A DNA stretch of 64,000 nucleotides from Paenibacillus riograndensis SBR5 (lineage in GTDB: Bacteria > Bacillota > Bacilli > Paenibacillales > Paenibacillaceae), in NCBI RefSeq assembly GCF_000981585.1, contig NZ_LN831776.1, positions 6,369,187-6,433,186 on the forward strand, given 5' to 3'. Below are positions 17,275-27,300 of this stretch, one piece after another. Both the position numbers and the translations under genes were made by a program. Position 1 is the first letter of the stretch. Each line of letters starts with the position of its first letter. Below the pieces are notes generated by a model. It made no database searches. It saw only the letters and a program-made list of their open reading frames with translations, and was not told the DNA's origin.

Positions 17275-18006
17275 ATGAATCAGGGACATCCTGTGATTGC
17301 TGTAACCCATGTCCGCCGCGCATTTGGCACAAAGGAGGTACTGAAGGATATTTCACTCCAGGTGGAGCAGGCAGAGACTTTCGGTATCCTTGGCCCTTCC
17401 GGCTCAGGGAAAACTACACTTGTAAAGCTGCTGACCGGGATTGATGAAGCGACCTCAGGCCAGGTGGAGGTGCTGGGTGTTCAAATGCCTAAACTCTCCA
17501 TGCTGCAGCAAATCGGCTATATGGCACAGTCGGATGCACTTTACAGCGAGCTTAGCGCCAAAGAAAATCTGGAGTTCTTTGCGTCCCTGTATGGTCTTAG
17601 AGATGGAAACCGCACCCGCCGGATCGCTGATGTGATGGAGGTAGTTAACCTGCAGGAGCATCTGCGCAAGCGTGTGGACCAATATTCCGGGGGAATGAAG
17701 CGGCGGCTGTCGCTGGCCATCGCTCTCTTGCATGAACCTCCGCTGCTCATTCTTGACGAACCCACCGTTGGCATCGATCCGGTGCTGCGCAAGTCGATCT
17801 GGAAGGAGCTGCGGACACTAAACGGGAAAGGAACCACCATCGTCCTGACGACCCACGTGATGGATGAAGCGGAGAAATGTGACCGCCTGGCCATGATCCG
17901 GGACGGGCAGCTGCTGGCCGTGGACACCCCTGCTGATCTGCTTAAGAACACTGGTGCAGCTTCGATGGAGGAGGCTTTTCTATATTATGGAGGTGCCCGG
18001 CGATGA
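17275..18006 (+). CDS. ABC transporter ATP-binding protein (exporter type)
   Basis: The 243-residue nucleotide-binding domain has Walker A GPSGSGKTT at about residue 39, signature YSGGMKRRLSLA, Walker B LLILDEPTVGIDP and the H-loop TTHVMDEA. It is closest to the ABC-2 drug or lipid export class (similar in layout to YhgE/Yhf-type and CcmA-type pairs). It overlaps the downstream permease by 4 bases (ATGA). Expression is probably repressed through the palindrome covering its promoter. Confidence 0.92.
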   Translation: MNQGHPVIAVTHVRRAFGTKEVLKDISLQVEQAETFGILGPSGSGKTTLVKLLTGIDEATSGQVEVLGVQMPKLSMLQQIGYMAQSDALYSELSAKENLEFFASLYGLRDGNRTRRIADVMEVVNLQEHLRKRVDQYSGGMKRRLSLAIALLHEPPLLILDEPTVGIDPVLRKSIWKELRTLNGKGTTIVLTTHVMDEAEKCDRLAMIRDGQLLAVDTPADLLKNTGAASMEEAFLYYGGARR

Positions 18007-19037
18007 GAGTACGCGCGATTACCCTGCGAATCCTGCAGCAATTCATTCACGATAAAAGAACGATGGCGCTGATGTTCATTGCCCCGCTTCTCGTACTCAG
18101 CCTGATGAGTCTGGTGTTCAATGGAGATGCCTATGAGCCGAAGATCGGCGTCTCCGGCGGAGCCGTCCCCTTCACCCGTGCGCTTGAAGCGCAGAACGCC
18201 ACTGTTATAGCTTACGAGTCAGCGGACGAGGGTAAAGCAGCCCTTCAAGAGAGTGAGCTGGATGCGCTGATTACACTGAACGGAACGACTCCCGAAGTGA
18301 TGCTTGAGGGCAGCAATCCGACTGCAAACCGCGCGGTGCTGCTGGCCTTGACTGCCGCAACCCGGAACCTGCAATCTGCTGGCGGAGAAGGCCAGATCCA
18401 GCCGAAGATCAGCTATCTGTACGGCGCGGAGGATATGAAGACTATTGACCGCTTCGGGCCGATTATGATCGGGGTGTTTGTCTTTTTCTTTGTTTTCCTG
18501 ATTGCCGGTGTTTCCTTCCTGCGGGAGCGGACCACCGGAACCCTGGAGCGCCTGCTCTCCACCCCGCTGAAGCGCTGGGAGATTGTGCTCGGCTATGTGT
18601 GCGGCTTCGGGATATTCACCGTGTTCCAGGCGCTGCTGATTTCCTGGTTCTCCATCCAGGTGCTCGGCATTATGATGGCCGGAAGCTTTGGCTACGTGCT
18701 GCTGATGACCCTGCTGCTCTCCATGTCGGCGCTGACGCTGGGCACACTGCTCTCGGCATATGCCTCCAATGAGCTGCAGATGATCCAGTTCATTCCGCTG
18801 GTTATCGTGCCCCAGATCTTTTTGAGCGGGCTGTTCCCGCTGGATACCCTTCCTTTGTGGCTGCAGCGTGTCGGTCTGGCAACCCCGATCTACTATGGCT
18901 CCGAAGCGCTGATGAATATTATGATCCGCGGCAAAGGCTGGAGCGCCATCGCACTGGATGTCTATGCGCTGATCGGCTTCTCCCTGCTGTTCATGCTGCT
19001 GAATGTGCTGGCTCTGCGCAAGCACCGTAAAATGTAA
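18003..19037 (+). CDS. ABC-2 type transporter permease
   Basis: The 344-residue protein has the ABC-2 export permease topology: one membrane segment at about 22-40, a large extracellular domain (45-155), then five segments from about 155 to 340. The family phrase FFVFLIAGVSFLRERTTGTLERLL marks the first cytoplasmic loop after segment two. Coupled to the ATPase by ATGA overlap; the pair should form an efflux pump, substrate unknown. A TetR regulator downstream is typical for drug or fatty-acid efflux operons. Confidence 0.9.
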   Translation: MRVRAITLRILQQFIHDKRTMALMFIAPLLVLSLMSLVFNGDAYEPKIGVSGGAVPFTRALEAQNATVIAYESADEGKAALQESELDALITLNGTTPEVMLEGSNPTANRAVLLALTAATRNLQSAGGEGQIQPKISYLYGAEDMKTIDRFGPIMIGVFVFFFVFLIAGVSFLRERTTGTLERLLSTPLKRWEIVLGYVCGFGIFTVFQALLISWFSIQVLGIMMAGSFGYVLLMTLLLSMSALTLGTLLSAYASNELQMIQFIPLVIVPQIFLSGLFPLDTLPLWLQRVGLATPIYYGSEALMNIMIRGKGWSAIALDVYALIGFSLLFMLLNVLALRKHRKM

Positions 19038-19103
19038 ACATCAGGCACCCTATGGTAAACTATATAAAGCGAACTTGAAAAAGTAACAAAGGGAGGAGGG
19101 ATG

Positions 19104-19229
19104 GAGGAGAAGTTTGGAACTGGAGGAGCGGTAGCGTCCGCCTTTATCTGCGGATTTCCACCACGAACAGCGGTAACAATCAAGAAATCTGCAGACAACA
19201 GCGGCCGGAAGTCCAAACATTCTCCGGAG
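19104..19229 (+). repeat. Hairpin repeat element, copy 2
   Basis: Same orientation and structure as 17008-17132. The outer arms are slightly longer here (GGAGAAGTTTGGA against TCCAAACATTCTCC with one bulged base). It lies between the permease and the TetR gene. A 68-codon frame from ATG 19101 with GGGAGGAGGG in front overlaps it, so a small peptide cannot be fully excluded. Confidence 0.75.
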
Positions 19230-19307
19230 TCCCGACGAAGTCCCTTATGTAAAGAGCTTAAGTTCACTCTATATACAAGGAAGGAAAAGATTTGGGAGGA
19301 CAAGTAG

Positions 19308-20003
19308 ATGGAGAAGAATAATGCGGATGGGCAGCAGGGGCAAGAGGAGTGGATCTCCGAACTGCTGGCCATCAGCGAAGAAGAAAAAATGACGCCCAAA
19401 CAGCTGGCCATTCTCCAGGCGGGAATTGAGGTTTTTTCCGAAAAGGGGTACGCTGCTGCCGCCACCAGTGAAATCGCCCAGAGGGCGGGAGTGGCAGAAG
19501 GTACAATATTCCGCTACTACAAGACCAAAAAGGACCTGCTGCTGTCGATCGTCAGCCCGGCGATGACCAAGATGATCGCGCCTTTCGTGCTGCGCAATTT
19601 TGACGGGGTGCTGGATGTTCCTTTTGACAGCTATGAAGCGTTCATGCGGGCCTTTATGGTGAACCGTCTGGAATTCGCCCGGAAGAACTTCAAAATTCTG
19701 AGGATCTTCGTGCAGGAAATCCCCTTCCAGCCAGCGCTCCGGGAACAATTCATTGAAAATGTTATTGGCAAGGTGCTGGAGCGGGTAACTGCGATCACTG
19801 AACATTTCAAAGCAAAGGGCGAGGTTATCGATGCGCCCACGCCTTCGATTATACGCTTCACCATCTCCTCTGTAATCGGGTATCTGCTGGCGCGGCTGCT
19901 GCTGCTGCCGGATAAGGACTGGGACGATGCAGCGGAAATCAACCTGACTCTAGACTTTATGCTGCATGGAATTGCAGGTCCGGCACTGCGGCGGGAGGAG
20001 TAA
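19308..20003 (+). CDS. TetR/AcrR-family transcriptional regulator
   Basis: The 231-residue protein has a 28-residue acidic N-terminal extension, then the TetR DNA-binding domain (about 24-70): KQLAILQAGIEVFSEKGYAA, ATSEIAQRAGVAEGTIFRYY, KTKKDLL. The C-terminal helical ligand domain is not assignable. The start has GGGAGGACAAG before ATG. It most likely represses the ABC exporter operon upstream; no copy of the palindrome was found in front of this gene itself. Confidence 0.92.
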   Translation: MEKNNADGQQGQEEWISELLAISEEEKMTPKQLAILQAGIEVFSEKGYAAAATSEIAQRAGVAEGTIFRYYKTKKDLLLSIVSPAMTKMIAPFVLRNFDGVLDVPFDSYEAFMRAFMVNRLEFARKNFKILRIFVQEIPFQPALREQFIENVIGKVLERVTAITEHFKAKGEVIDAPTPSIIRFTISSVIGYLLARLLLLPDKDWDDAAEINLTLDFMLHGIAGPALRREE

Positions 20004-20135
20004 AGGGAGCAGCGGGAGTTTTGCATTTTCCTAAGGGAGAAGGCGGACTGCCGCTGCTTTTATAATATGAAAGGAATAAGAACTGTACCTGCACAGAAAA
20101 TTCTGTAAAAATATAATCCTCTCAAAATCCCTCTA

Positions 20136-20144
20136 TGCTATAAT
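20136..20144 (+). promoter_or_regulatory. Extended -10 promoter of the SLH protein gene
   Basis: TGCTATAAT (extended -10) lies 50 bases before the start of the surface protein, in an AT-rich stretch. No good -35, as is normal for extended -10 promoters. Confidence 0.5.
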
Positions 20145-20193
20145 GATAAAAATCATAGCGGATTTCAATATTATACATATGGAGGGTTTTTAA

Positions 20194-23100
20194 ATGAGAA
20201 TCATGAGACTGGCAGCAGCTTTTCTTGCTACGTCCCTACTGGTAGTCATTCTGCCTTGGATTGCCAAGGCGGATGTATCGAATTCAGATGCTACGCTGAT
20301 ATACTTTTATCAGGGAGCCGGGGCCCTTTCGCCTGCATTTTCCCCGGAAATTACAGAATACACAGTACATATGCGCAGTTCGGAACTCGGCTATTATACT
20401 GCAGCCATTCCGTCCAATGCAGACGCGGCTCTGGCCTATTCGATGAATGGAGGCCCTTGGACCCCCATTGGCAACTACGCCTCGACCGGATATCTTCCAA
20501 CCCAGCGCGGTAACAATACCTTTCAGTTCAAAGTTACTTCATCCGATAACTCCACAAGCAAAATCTACACCGTTCAAGTCTATTATCCGCAGACGAATGA
20601 TGCAAACCTTTGGGATTTGAGCGTAAGTTCGGGCAGCATCAGTCCTGCCTTTAACCCTTCAACTACCGCATACACCCTAAACGTTCCTTATACAACAAGC
20701 AGTCTGGATGTAAATGCATTAGCGAATGATCTTGCAGCTGCTGTTAGTATTGCCGGGAGCAGTGCCCAAGGCGGTATCTCTTCTTCTGTCCCGCTTAATG
20801 TGGGAAGCAATATGGTTTATATCGCGGTCAAATCATATAACGCTTCAGTCACCCAAACCTATAGGATTACCGTCACCCGTGCTTTGCCCTCAACCAATGC
20901 CGATTTAAGCGCCTTGTCGGTCCCCGGGAATAGCCTCTCTTCTGCTTTTCAATCCGGTGTGACGAGTTATGCCTTACAGGATGTTGGTTATGACACCGGC
21001 ACGATCGCCGTAACCCCTACCGCTTCCGACTCAACAGCAGCAATAAGCATTCAAAACAGCCAAGGCGGCTACGATCCTATACCCAGCGGCTCTCTTAGTG
21101 CTCCCCTGTCATTAAGCCCGGGAGACAATACTATTGTGATTAAGGTAACCGCCCAGGACGGAATCACCGAGAAGCTCTACAGCCTGAGTGTGTACCGGAA
21201 AAGCGACAATGCGTTCCTGTCCCAGCTCGCTGTCCTGCCGGGCGGTCTGAATGAGAGCTTCGACAGCCATGTGTTCACTTATACTCTGGCAGATATCACC
21301 ACAGACAGCCTGACGGTAACGCCAACGCTGGCGGATACTAAGGGTTCGGTGCAGATCAGCGTTAATAACGGGAGTTATGCACCTGTATCTAATGGGCAGG
21401 ACGCCACTGTGCCGCTGGCCGCCGGAACCCACACCATTCATGTAAAAGTGTCCGCCGAGGACACCGGCTATACCAACGTATACCATCTTACGGTTAAAAG
21501 AGTACAGGATAGCACACTCTCTCCTGTCTCCGGCACTTTTGACAAATATGCCTTGAATACAGCAGCAGGCCATTACCATGATGTTGCAACCGTGCTTAAC
21601 CTGAACGGCAACCTGCTGACCGGCCTGAAGCTGGGGACGGCAGTTCTGGACAATGCCGCCTATACTTTGTCCGGCAGCACCTTAGCTCTTCACAAGGAAT
21701 ACTTGTCCACCCTGGCGGTAGGCGAGCATGAATTTGAGCTGGTCATGGATGCGGGCAGCCATCCACTGTTCACGGTGGCGGTGAAGGACACGACACCGCC
21801 GGTTCTGGCCGCGCCAACCGCCGGAGATGCGGCGGTTACGCTCACTTGGACCCCGGTCAGCGGGGCGACCGGGTACAAGGTCTTCGCCAGTACGGTGCCG
21901 GGGACCTACGGAACCGCACTGGCGACCCTGGGCGCGGCTGCCGATAGCTATTCGGCAGCCGGCCTCACGAACGGGACGACGTATTACTTCGTCGTCAAGG
22001 CCGTGAACGGAGGCGGCGACAGCGCAGCCTCCGCCGAAGTCAGCGCCACACCGCAGGTTCCTGCGCCGGGTGCGCCGGTTGTCCAGGCCGTGACCGCAGG
22101 CAACGGTCAGGTGCACCTGGTATGGGCTCCGGTGAGCGGAGCCACCGGATATAACGTCTATACAAGCACAACCTCCGGCGAGTACGGAGCCGCTGCCGGT
22201 ACGGTTGCCGCTGCGGTCTACAGCTACGATGCTGTAGGCCTGACTAACGGGACGACCTATTATTTCGTCGTCAAAGCCGTGAACGGAGGCGGCGACAGCG
22301 CGGCCTCCGCCGAAGTCAGCGCCACCCCTCAGGTTCCTGCGCCGGGTGCACCGGTGCTGCAGACCGCCGTTCCCGGCAATGGAACGGTGAGCCTGAACTG
22401 GGAACCGGCAGCCGGTGCCTCGGGATATACCGTCTACCAAAGTACGGTGCCGGGAAATTATGATCAACCAGCAGGTACAGTTGCCGGATCGGTATACAGC
22501 TATAACGCAGCAGGCCTGATCAATGGAACCACGTATTATTTTACTGTCAAAGCGGCTAATCCTGGCGGCGGCAGCGCTCTATCCAATGAAGTCAGCGCCA
22601 CGCCAAGGACGGTTCCCGCCGCACCGGCTATTCTCAGCACTACTGCGGGGGACGGCCAAGTGACCGTTGCCTTCGCGGCTCCTGCGGACAACGGCGGAAG
22701 TTCTGTTACCTCCTATGAAATTACAGCATCACCCGGAGGCAGTGTTACCACGGCCTCTGCCAGCCCGGTTACAGTAACCGGGTTGGTGAACGGAACAGCC
22801 TATACTTTTACTGTAAAAGCCAAAAACGGAGCAGGTACGGGTCCCGCATCTGGTCCTTCCAACGCGGTAATTCCTATGGCACCGGCCAGTGGTGAAGGAT
22901 ATCCTGCAGAACCCGCACCGCCGGTGATTTCAAGGGTCCCGGCGGCTCCGGCAAAAGAGGACCCGGCCCCGGAAGTATTGACATATGTGAACGGCAAAAT
23001 CGAAGATTTGGGCGCTATGTCCACGGTACTGGCCGATAACAGACGGCACTCCATCGTCACACTGGACCAGGGCAAACTCGACCGGATATTGGCGGAACAT

Positions 23101-24213
23101 CAACCCGGCGCCAAGATCTCGGTTGAATTCAATAACCTTTCGGAAGTACAGACGGTAGAGCTTAACGGACTGCTGCTCCAGCATTTACAGCAAAAGCAGG
23201 CGGCTATATCCGTCCATACTCCCAAAGCCGCGTATACCATTCCCTTACAGTTAATCCGTTGGGATACGGCAGCCGGACAGCCCGGAACAAACGCATCCGC
23301 AGCGGATGTGCGCATTCAGATTGAAATTGCAGCTCCGGATGCAAGCCTGGCCGGCACCGCCCGCACCGCTGCGGCCGAAGGCGGGGTCACATTCCTTGCC
23401 GGGCCGCTCGATTTCTCGGTAAAAATCGTTAGCGGCAGTCAAACCTCCGGCCTGGCCGGTTTCAGCGCTTATGTGCAACGGAGCTTTTCTCTCCCAGCCG
23501 GAACCGATACAAGCCGTGCTACCGGTATTGTGATGGAGCCGGACGGAACCGTGCGTCATGTTCCCACCAGATTTGTATTGCAAAATGGGGAATATGCTGC
23601 GGTCATCAGCAGTCTAACCAATAGCACCTATGCTATTGTCTCCCATCCTGTGGAGTTCAAGGATATGGCTGGACATTGGGCACAAGCTGCCGTAGATGAC
23701 CTGGGGACAAGATTGGTTGTAAACGGAAGCGGGAACGGACTTTTCTTGCCCGACCGCGGGATCACCCGCGCCGAATTTGCGGCGGTTCTGGTACGTGGAC
23801 TTGGCCTGCAAGCCACCGGCGGCACTTCTCCATTCACGGATGTGAGCAGCTCTGACTGGTACAGCAGCGCAGTCCAAACCGCCTCCCGCCACCAGCTGAT
23901 CACGGGCTTCGAAGACGGCAGCTTCCGGCCCGATGATGCCATCACCCGGGAGCAGGCGGTGACTATGCTTGCACAGGCGATGCAGCTTACCGGACTTGCT
24001 TCGGAAGTCAGCAGCCCCCCCGCTGATCTTATGAAGAAATTTACGGATGCGGATCAGGCTTCCGCCTGGGCGCTGGACAGCATTGCGGCCAGCCTGCAGG
24101 CAGGGCTCATCACCGGCCGCAGCGGAACCGGGCTTGCTCCCCAGTCGCATGTGACAAGAGCCGAAGTGGCCGTCTTGCTGCAAAGACTGCTGCAGAAATC
24201 CGGACTCATCTGA
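20194..24213 (+). CDS. S-layer-anchored surface protein: cadherin-like, fibronectin III and SLH domains
   Basis: A 1339-residue exported protein with a signal peptide (1-27, ending IAKA-D). Residues 30-445 hold four cadherin-like beta-sandwich repeats (patterns LSVSSGSISPAFNPSTTAYT, LSVPGNSLSSAFQSGVTSYA, LAVLPGGLNESFDSHVFTY). Residues 540-905 hold four fibronectin III repeats, the first three with the motif LTNGTTYYFVVKA or close variants. A region of unknown fold follows (925-1145), then three SLH domains at the C-terminus (FKDMAGHWAQAAVDDLG, FTDVSSSDWYSSAVQTA, FTDADQASAWALDSIAA) that bind pyruvylated cell-wall polymer. It is a surface adhesin or matrix protein; no catalytic domain was recognised. 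GGAGGG precedes the ATG. Confidence 0.9.
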   Translation: MRIMRLAAAFLATSLLVVILPWIAKADVSNSDATLIYFYQGAGALSPAFSPEITEYTVHMRSSELGYYTAAIPSNADAALAYSMNGGPWTPIGNYASTGYLPTQRGNNTFQFKVTSSDNSTSKIYTVQVYYPQTNDANLWDLSVSSGSISPAFNPSTTAYTLNVPYTTSSLDVNALANDLAAAVSIAGSSAQGGISSSVPLNVGSNMVYIAVKSYNASVTQTYRITVTRALPSTNADLSALSVPGNSLSSAFQSGVTSYALQDVGYDTGTIAVTPTASDSTAAISIQNSQGGYDPIPSGSLSAPLSLSPGDNTIVIKVTAQDGITEKLYSLSVYRKSDNAFLSQLAVLPGGLNESFDSHVFTYTLADITTDSLTVTPTLADTKGSVQISVNNGSYAPVSNGQDATVPLAAGTHTIHVKVSAEDTGYTNVYHLTVKRVQDSTLSPVSGTFDKYALNTAAGHYHDVATVLNLNGNLLTGLKLGTAVLDNAAYTLSGSTLALHKEYLSTLAVGEHEFELVMDAGSHPLFTVAVKDTTPPVLAAPTAGDAAVTLTWTPVSGATGYKVFASTVPGTYGTALATLGAAADSYSAAGLTNGTTYYFVVKAVNGGGDSAASAEVSATPQVPAPGAPVVQAVTAGNGQVHLVWAPVSGATGYNVYTSTTSGEYGAAAGTVAAAVYSYDAVGLTNGTTYYFVVKAVNGGGDSAASAEVSATPQVPAPGAPVLQTAVPGNGTVSLNWEPAAGASGYTVYQSTVPGNYDQPAGTVAGSVYSYNAAGLINGTTYYFTVKAANPGGGSALSNEVSATPRTVPAAPAILSTTAGDGQVTVAFAAPADNGGSSVTSYEITASPGGSVTTASASPVTVTGLVNGTAYTFTVKAKNGAGTGPASGPSNAVIPMAPASGEGYPAEPAPPVISRVPAAPAKEDPAPEVLTYVNGKIEDLGAMSTVLADNRRHSIVTLDQGKLDRILAEHQPGAKISVEFNNLSEVQTVELNGLLLQHLQQKQAAISVHTPKAAYTIPLQLIRWDTAAGQPGTNASAADVRIQIEIAAPDASLAGTARTAAAEGGVTFLAGPLDFSVKIVSGSQTSGLAGFSAYVQRSFSLPAGTDTSRATGIVMEPDGTVRHVPTRFVLQNGEYAAVISSLTNSTYAIVSHPVEFKDMAGHWAQAAVDDLGTRLVVNGSGNGLFLPDRGITRAEFAAVLVRGLGLQATGGTSPFTDVSSSDWYSSAVQTASRHQLITGFEDGSFRPDDAITREQAVTMLAQAMQLTGLASEVSSPPADLMKKFTDADQASAWALDSIAASLQAGLITGRSGTGLAPQSHVTRAEVAVLLQRLLQKSGLI

Positions 24214-24242
24214 TAAGGATTCTTCCTGCTCACCCCGCCTTC

Positions 24243-24287
24243 AGCCATCCCCTATCCGCAGATATGCGGTGTGGAGGTGGCTTTTTT
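24243..24287 (+). terminator. Intrinsic terminator after the SLH protein gene
   Basis: Stem AGCCATCCCC against GGAGGTGGCT with a second internal hairpin CCGCAGATATGCGG, followed by TTTTTT. Confidence 0.8.
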
Positions 24288-24377
24288 ATTCCCGCTTTGT
24301 AGGCGTACGCATGTTCTGCTAATATGGGTACTATACGAACTTAGGACTTAAGGAAATGTATAAGGAAGTGATCAGCG

Positions 24378-27300
24378 TTGAGTTTTTATGTGCCGGAACG
24401 GGTAATCCGGCTGCTGTGCGGCAAGGCTGCTTTTGAACGGGGCTCCGAGGATTACGAAGCGGGAAAAGTCCGGCTGGCTGCGGTAGAAAATTATGAAGGA
24501 TTGGAATATTCCAAATATCAGGCGACCGTCTACGGGCGGGAACCTTACGATATCACGCTTACGATAGACAGCGACGGGGATGTTAACGGGAAATGCTCCT
24601 GTCCGGCGTACCGTAACGGGGGACCGTTCTGCAAGCATATTGCCGCCGTTCTGGTGGCTATTCTGTACGAGGAAGACGGAGACGGGCCATTATCGGCACA
24701 AGGGACAACTGCCGGCCGGAACAAGCCTGAGGTCTTTACCGGAAAGACGGGCGTACTGTTCCCCCGCGATTTACCGGACAGGAACACGTCTGGGGCCACT
24801 GCCGGTCCAAGCAGCCGCCATCTGGTAAGCAGCATGCTGGGGTTGTTCGAGAACCCGCGCCAACGCCCCAGCGGTGCAGGAGCTTACGTAGACATAAGAA
24901 CGCCGCTGCAGGTGGAAGTCATCTGCAGACCCTTTTCCTATAACTTTGGCAGCCGGCTGCTCGGCATTGAACTGAAGGTTGGCCCGAAACGCCTCTACAT
25001 CGTCCAGAAAATAAGAGCGTTCCTGGAACGTGTCCACCGTGGGGAGCCCTTTGAATTCTCCAAGCATTTCGTCTATGATCCTGCCCTCCACAGCTTCACG
25101 AAGGAAGATAATGCGGTGCTGCTGAAGCTGATTGAGATTCTTCTGAACGAACGGGTGTACCGTGACAACATCGGCCCCTACTCGTCATATTCAATAAACC
25201 TGGGCGGGGAGCGGCTGCTGGCCATTCCGCCTTTTTTCTGGGAATCTCTTCTCCCTGCGCTCGCCGCATCCCCTTCTGTCTATTTGCAGATTGGCGACAC
25301 GCTCACCCCAGGCATTCAGATTGCCGACGAGCTGCTGCCGCTGAGTTTCCAGTTTGATCAGGCTGATAGTGACGGCTACCACCTGGACATTCAGGGGCTG
25401 GCGCAGATTACGGTCATGGAGGATTACGGGCTCGTGCTGTCTGAAGGCAGGCTGATGAAGCTGCCGGTACAGGAATGCAGGCGTCTCTCGGAGCTGAAGA
25501 AGATGCTGGCCAAATCCAGAACCAGCGGGATCGATATCGCGCCGGGTCAGATGGAGCCTTTTATGGATAAGGTGATTCCCGGCCTCAAAAAGCTGGGACA
25601 GGTTCATATCGCCGATTCAATCGCTGACCGGATTGTGCAGACGCAGCTGCAAGCCCGGCTCTATCTGGACCGGGTAAGGGACCGGCTGCTGGCCGGACTG
25701 GAATTCCAGTATGGGACCATTGTGATCAATCCGCTGGACGAGCAGGCGCGTGAACGCGGGCACGAAGTCATTCTGATGCGGGACGGTGAAGCCGAGCGGC
25801 GGATTCTGGAGCTGATGGCGCATGAATCTTTTGCCAGAACGGAAAGCGGCTATATCATGAGCGATGAAGAAGGGGAATACGACTTCCTGTATCATACGAT
25901 TCCATTGCTGGAGCCTTTGCTGCAGGTCTATGCCACCACTGCCGTCAAGGAGAGGCTGGTAACCGGCATGTATACCCCCAAAGCCAGCTTAACCTGGAAT
26001 GAAAAAACCGACTGGCTTGATTTCAAATTTGCCATGGACGGCATTCCGGAGTCAGAAATTGTGCTGGTGCTGAAGTCCCTGCAGGAAAAGCGCAAATACT
26101 ACCGCCTGCCGGATGGAGCGCTGCTGCCGCTGGAAACCGCCGAGCTTCAGGAAATCATCGCTCTGATGAACGAGCTGGGGGTCCATGCTGCGGATATCAA
26201 AAGCCCGGAATTCTCCCTGCCTTTGGTCAGGGGACTGCATATGAACGCTGAAGCTGGCAAAGGGGGGACCGATGCTGTCAGCATTGGCCGTTCCTTCCGC
26301 CGGCTGCTGGCCAATATGCATAGTCCGGAGAATCTGGATTTTCCCGTGCCGGAGACACTCGCCCCCGTGCTGCGGGATTACCAGCAGTATGGCTTCCAGT
26401 GGATGAAAACCCTGGCCCATTACCGCTTCGGCGGCATCCTGGCAGACGATATGGGGCTGGGCAAAACGCTGCAAAGCATCGCCTTTTTGCTCTCCGAGCT
26501 GGAGGATATCCGCCAGACCGGACAACCTGCGTTAATTGTTGCCCCCGCCTCCCTGCTCTACAATTGGCAGAACGAGCTGAAGCGCTTCGCGCCGCAGATC
26601 AGTGCAGCTATCGTAGACGGAAACCTGGCTGTGCGCAGCAAAACCGTGCGGAATGCCGCAGGCTGTGATGTCCTCATTACCTCCTATCCGCTGCTGCGCC
26701 GGGATGTGGAGCTGTATGTCAAACGTTCTTTCCATACCCTCATTCTGGACGAAGCGCAGATGATCAAGAACCATGCTACCCAGACCGCGCAGGCGGTAAA
26801 AGCACTCCAGGCACGCTACCGCTTCGCCCTTACCGGCACGCCGGTGGAAAATGCGCTGGAGGATCTTTGGTCGATTTACGGCGTCGTATTCCCCGGACTG
26901 TTCCCGGGCAAAAAAGCCTTCCACGATCTGCCCAGAGAAACCGTGGCCAAGCGGATCCGGCCGTTTCTGCTGCGCCGCCTGAAAAGCGATGTGCTCAAAG
27001 AGCTGCCGGATAAGATTGAAACTCTTCAGGCCTCTGAGCTGCTGCCGGAACAGAAGAAGCTGTACGTTGCCTATCTTGCCAGACTGCGGAAGGAGGCGCT
27101 GAAGCATCTGGACAGCGACGGCTTCGGCAAAGGACGGATTAAGGTGCTCGCCGGGCTTACCCGCCTGCGCCAGCTGTGCTGCCATCCTGCGCTTTTTGTT
27201 GACGGCTATGCCGGAGGCTCCGGCAAATTCGAGCAATTGCTGGAGATCATCGGGGAATGCCGCAGCTCCGGCAAACGGGTGCTGATTTTCTCGCAATTCA

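Noticed and set aside
19101..19307. 68-codon gene in hairpin repeat copy 2
   Set aside because: A good ribosome binding site is present, but the related frame in copy 1 has a different start and end, and differences are mostly non-synonymous; kept only as a remark.
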